Positions 21,767 through 23,322 of a stretch of DNA of 23,322 nucleotides are shown here, one piece after another. The notes beneath the pieces were generated by a model, which did not search any database, was not told the origin of the DNA, and saw only the letters and a list, made by a program, of their open reading frames with translations. The stretch is from contig SKGU01000336.1 in NCBI GenBank assembly GCA_007117255.1, positions 1 to 23,322 of the forward strand. The letters run 5' to 3'. Position 1 is the stretch's first letter, and each line of letters opens with the position of its first letter. Position numbers and translations under genes: made by a program. Origin of the DNA: Natronohydrobacter sp. (GTDB lineage: Bacteria > Pseudomonadota > Alphaproteobacteria > Rhodobacterales > Rhodobacteraceae).

Positions 21767-22888
21767 TCAGTCCAAGTCGCGCAACTGCGACCCAGCCGGA
21801 GGCTTGCGGCGGATATTGCGGCGCAGATCCATGATATAGCCGATGATTTCCGCAACCGCCTGCCAATGTTCAATCGGGATTGCGCTGTCGACCTCGACGA
21901 TTGCATGAAGCGACCGCGCAAGGGGTCGGTTCTCGACGATGGCAACATCATTTTCACGCGCTATGCGCCGGATCTGCGCTGCCATCAGTCCCGTGCCTTT
22001 GGCCACACAGACAGGTGCCCGATCCACACCGGGCACATATTTCAGTGCAACCGCGTAATGGGTCGGGTTGGTCAGCACAAGGGTCGCAGTCGGCACGGTT
22101 GTCGCAATGCGCTGGCGGGCACGTTTGCGCCGGATTTCGTTACGCTTCGCCTTGATATGCGGGTCGCCTTCGCTGTCCTTATGCTCATCGCGCAACTCAC
22201 GCATACTCATCCTTTGTTTCTTGATCCATTGTGCGCGTTTCCACAGGATGTCGATCACCGCGATAACCACCAGAAACAACGTTGTCGCGATTAACAGGCG
22301 CAGCACAGCCTGCCGGACATAGGTGAGAAAGCTTTCCGGTACTGCATCGGGGGATTGCCAGATCGCTGTGACCGCACCATGCGCGATGAAAACAGCCAGG
22401 GTGCCGACTACAAGAACCTTGGCCACGTTTTTCAGAAACTCTACCAGAGTGTCAGCCGAAAACAGGCGTTTGATCCCGGCGATGGGTGATATCTTTGAAG
22501 CCTTGGGTTTGATCCGTTCAAGTGCGACTACAGTTTCGCCCTGTATCAATACGCCGAAAAGGGCCGCCAGAACCATAACCGCAACCACTGGCGCCACCGC
22601 GGCTGCAATCCCGCGCGAAAGCTGACCCGAGACAGCGCCAATATCGGCGAGGCCGGCTGTATCCTCGCCGATCTCGATTTGGCCCGCCAGTTCTAGCAGG
22701 CCGCGCAATACACCGGCCAGATTGGGTAAAACCAGCGGAAGCAGAAACACCGTAATCACCAAAAGCGAGAACACGGACATCAGGTTGCCCGTTTCCCGAG
22801 ATGCGGGGACATCGCCCTTGTCGCGCGCCTTGCGCAGTTTGCGCTCTGTTGGCTCTTCGGTTTTGCTGCTTTGCTCTTCCTCGCTCAT
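21767..22888 (-). CDS. flhB: FlhB, flagellar export substrate-specificity switch
   Basis: FlhB controls the switch from hook to filament export. The 373-residue protein begins MSEEEQSSKTEEPTERKLRK, the conserved cytoplasmic leader, followed by four membrane segments between about residues 35 and 210. The cytoplasmic domain has the autocleavage motif NPTH at residues 274-277 (E. coli 269-272), within VLTNPTHYAVALKY, and ends with the usual HWQAVAEIIGYIM block. It follows fliR by nine bases, so fliR-flhB form one transcript. The stop faces motE-like across a 41-base convergent gap without a clear terminator. Confidence 0.97.
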   Translation of the reverse strand: MSEEEQSSKTEEPTERKLRKARDKGDVPASRETGNLMSVFSLLVITVFLLPLVLPNLAGVLRGLLELAGQIEIGEDTAGLADIGAVSGQLSRGIAAAVAPVVAVMVLAALFGVLIQGETVVALERIKPKASKISPIAGIKRLFSADTLVEFLKNVAKVLVVGTLAVFIAHGAVTAIWQSPDAVPESFLTYVRQAVLRLLIATTLFLVVIAVIDILWKRAQWIKKQRMSMRELRDEHKDSEGDPHIKAKRNEIRRKRARQRIATTVPTATLVLTNPTHYAVALKYVPGVDRAPVCVAKGTGLMAAQIRRIARENDVAIVENRPLARSLHAIVEVDSAIPIEHWQAVAEIIGYIMDLRRNIRRKPPAGSQLRDLD

Positions 22889-22897
22889 TGCATCCGC

Positions 22898-23322
22898 CTA
22901 GAACGTGAAGCTGCTTAGCCAATCGGCGAAGCGCTGCATGAAACCATCAAGCATTGTGGGTGCTGCGACGACCAACACGAACAGGCCCGCGCCGATCAGA
23001 ACGGGCGTTGCGACAAAAAAGACCGGCAGGGCTGGCATCATCCGGTTTGCCAGCCCCATGCCAAGGTTCAGCACAAGTCCCATGACATGAAACGGCACGG
23101 TCAGCGCGAAACCGATGTAAAAGCTGGCCGCGACCGCCTTTATCGCCTGTCCGGCCAGATCGCCCGGCATTATCTGACCGGGTGGAAAGACGTCATAACT
23201 CCTTAGCAGGGCATCAATCATCAGGTGGTGCAGGTCCGTCGCGAATATCAGGGCGACGCCCGCCATCATCAGCGCATCCGCAATCATGGTAGAACCCTGA
23301 AACGCACCGGTTTCGGGCGCAA
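22898..23322 (-). CDS. fliR: FliR, flagellar export gate membrane protein (C-terminal part, cut by window edge)
   Basis: FliR joins FliP and FliQ in the export gate. About 141 codons of the C-terminal part lie in the window, open to the right edge. The visible sequence has PETGAFQGSTMIADALMMAG, ATDLHHLMIDALLRSYDVFP and VLNLGMGLANRMMPALPVFF, standard FliR motifs, with several hydrophobic segments. An internal ATG at 23287 is not the start, because the frame continues upstream without a stop. flhB follows after nine bases. Confidence 0.93.
   Translation of the reverse strand, partial: APETGAFQGSTMIADALMMAGVALIFATDLHHLMIDALLRSYDVFPPGQIMPGDLAGQAIKAVAASFYIGFALTVPFHVMGLVLNLGMGLANRMMPALPVFFVATPVLIGAGLFVLVVAAPTMLDGFMQRFADWLSSFTF

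Overview
The window is a slice of one large flagellar gene cluster. Gene content points to an alphaproteobacterium of the Rhodobacterales (Rhodobacter/Roseobacter group). The markers are a flagellin-flaF-flbT set, a DUF1217 protein, a single-domain FlgJ-like rod protein, a CtrA/FtcR-type regulator, a DUF6468 protein next to fliM, and a MotE-like protein. Base composition is GC-rich, except for three short AT-rich gaps that separate divergent operons.

Layout: (1) positions 1-2513, minus strand, rod and outer-ring genes read flgF-flgG-flgA-flgH (flgH runs off the left edge). (2) 2633-4582, plus, a secreted TPR-like protein of unknown function. (3) 4700-8529, plus, hook and hook-filament junction genes flgE-flgK-flgL. 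(4) 8486-9271, minus, a CtrA/FtcR-like regulator whose 3' end overlaps flgL. (5) 9466-11284, plus, flgI, a flgJ-like gene and a flgN-like gene. (6) 11410-14132, plus, flagellin, flaF, flbT and a DUF1217 gene, with a strong hairpin after the flagellin. (7) 14296-18984, minus, fliF-fliH-fliN-fliP-fliG. (8) 19138-21725, plus, fliL-fliM-DUF6468-motE-like. (9) 21767 to the right edge, minus, fliR (partial)-flhB. No mobile element, tRNA, rRNA or CRISPR array was seen, and no intergenic gap exceeds 300 bases.

Together the genes cover the MS ring, C ring and switch (FliF, FliG, FliM, FliN), the export gate and its helper (FliP, FliR, FlhB, FliH), the distal rod, P and L rings (FlgF, FlgG, FlgI, FlgH, FlgA), the hook and junction (FlgE, FlgK, FlgL), the filament (flagellin), post-transcriptional flagellin control (FlaF/FlbT) and motor accessories (FliL, MotE-like). 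The proximal rod genes, fliQ, flhA, fliI and motAB are not in the window.

The structures I consider most informative are regulatory. There is an exact TTAA-N7-TTAA (CtrA-type) box between fliF and fliL, and a matching promoter element before flgE and the flagellin gene. A ten-base element and inverted repeats recur in the AT-rich divergent gaps. The local regulator has a CtrA-like recognition helix, but its receiver domain lacks key residues. FliM also lacks its usual CheY-binding and GGXG motifs. I found no convincing sign of an entirely new system; the novelty candidates are the uncharacterised TPR protein, the divergent FliM and the regulatory sites.
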